Source: Lachnospiraceae bacterium UBA3863 (GTDB lineage Bacteria; Bacillota; Clostridia; Lachnospirales; Lachnospiraceae). From it: DNA of 13,540 bases. Position 1 is the stretch's first letter. Each line of letters begins with the position of its first letter. Location of the stretch: the NCBI GenBank assembly GCA_002392385.1, contig DGGX01000188.1, positions 1-13,540 on the forward strand. The letters are read 5' to 3'. The notes below the pieces were generated by a model. That model had not been told where the DNA came from. It saw only the letters and a program-made list of their open reading frames with translations, and ran no database searches. Positions 12,958 to 13,540 of this stretch are shown one piece after another. Made by a program: the position numbers and the translations under genes.

Positions 12958-13540
12958 ATGGACGGGTTTCGCGATTTTCTGAAGCGCAAGAACATTGTCA
13001 TTTCCGCCAGGCGTTACGGGATCGATGCCCTCGGTGCCATGGCCCAGGGCCTCTTCGCTTCTCTTCTGATCGGTACGATCCTGAACACGCTGGGAACGCA
13101 GCTGAATATTCCCGCTCTGGTAGCGGTGGGCAAGTACGCCTCCGCCATGTCGGGTCCCGCCATGGCCATCGCCATCGGCTATGCCCTGCAGGCCCCGCCT
13201 CTTGTCCTCTTCACCCTGGCCGCCGTAGGCCAGGCCGCCAATGAGCTGGGCGGCGCGGGAGGCCCGCTGGCCGTCCTCTTCGTGGCTGTCATCGCCGCCG
13301 AGTGCGGCAAGGCCGTGTCCAAAGAGACGAGGGTGGACATCCTGGTCACGCCTCTCACGACCATTCTCGTGGGCTGTGCCCTGGCCTGGCTCCTGGCCCC
13401 TACACTGGGCAGGGCCGCCTCTCTGGTCGGTCAGCTGATCATGGCGGCTACGGAGCTCCAGCCCCTGCTCATGGGCATCGCGGTCTCCGTCCTTGTAGGT
13501 ATCGCTCTGACCCTCCCCATCTCCTCCGCGGCGATCTGCG
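12958..13540 (+). CDS. PTS sugar transporter IIC-like permease, PTS_EIIC_2 type (partial, 3' end off window)
   Basis: 194 complete codons are visible. A charged amphipathic start (MDGFRDFLKRKNIVISARRYGI) is followed by Gly/Ala-rich membrane segments at roughly 24-46, 64-90, 102-118, 127-150 and 168-188. The pattern GAMAQGLFASLLIGTIL, SGPAMAIAIGYAL and AAECGKAVSKETRVDILVTP resembles the stand-alone membrane PTS EIIC proteins (PF13303) common in Clostridia. No IIA or IIB domain is visible, and the sugar cannot be told; some members may not use HPr at all. ATG at 12958 follows AGAAGGAGA with about 8 nt spacing. Confidence 0.8.
   Translation, partial: MDGFRDFLKRKNIVISARRYGIDALGAMAQGLFASLLIGTILNTLGTQLNIPALVAVGKYASAMSGPAMAIAIGYALQAPPLVLFTLAAVGQAANELGGAGGPLAVLFVAVIAAECGKAVSKETRVDILVTPLTTILVGCALAWLLAPTLGRAASLVGQLIMAATELQPLLMGIAVSVLVGIALTLPISSAAIC

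Overview
The window looks like chromosomal core sequence from a GC-rich anaerobic Clostridia species (Bacillota), most likely in or near the Lachnospiraceae. The pointers are a monomeric [FeFe]-hydrogenase, a PPi-type phosphofructokinase, a DUF4364 protein beside rarA, a PTS_EIIC_2-type permease, a DUF6612-like lipoprotein, strong AGGAGG-type ribosome binding sites and TTGACA/TATAAT-type promoters. I saw no transposase, integrase, CRISPR array, phage gene or rRNA. The taxonomic call is inference from gene content, not from any search.

Layout. Positions 1-1001 (minus) hold the N-terminal two thirds of a ferredoxin-fused [FeFe]-hydrogenase that runs off the left edge. It is divergent from a DJ-1/PfpI-family gene (1142-1732, plus). 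The 140-bp gap between them carries a promoter on each strand and a perfect 7+7 inverted repeat. A bidirectional-looking hairpin then separates the DJ-1 gene from a long run of minus-strand genes. In transcription order these are: a two-domain lipoprotein (12582-11161); a PIN/NYN-like protein with a long acidic linker (11094-9964); an RsmF-type rRNA m5C methyltransferase (9853-8318); PPi-phosphofructokinase (8228-6987); rarA (6884-5514) overlapping a DUF4364 gene (5517-5008) by 4 bp; rho (4747-3383); and malQ (3351-1822). At the right edge the plus strand carries a tRNA-Pro gene with the unusual anticodon AGG, with its own promoter and terminator, followed by a PTS IIC permease cut by the window end.

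Functionally the genes cover carbon and electron flow (MalQ, PPi-PFK, PTS IIC, hydrogenase) and information processing (Rho, RarA, RsmF-like methyltransferase, tRNA-Pro). Three are poorly characterised: DUF4364, the PIN-like protein and the lipoprotein. Likely transcription units are rarA-DUF4364 (translationally coupled), rho-malQ (31-bp gap, no terminator) and a PIN gene with its own promoter. The pfp gene has a very good extended -10 promoter of its own.

No whole new defence or mobile system is visible. The observations most worth following are the tRNA-Pro(AGG), the PIN-like protein whose promoter forces a start codon different from the first ATG, and the palindrome between the hydrogenase and DJ-1 genes.
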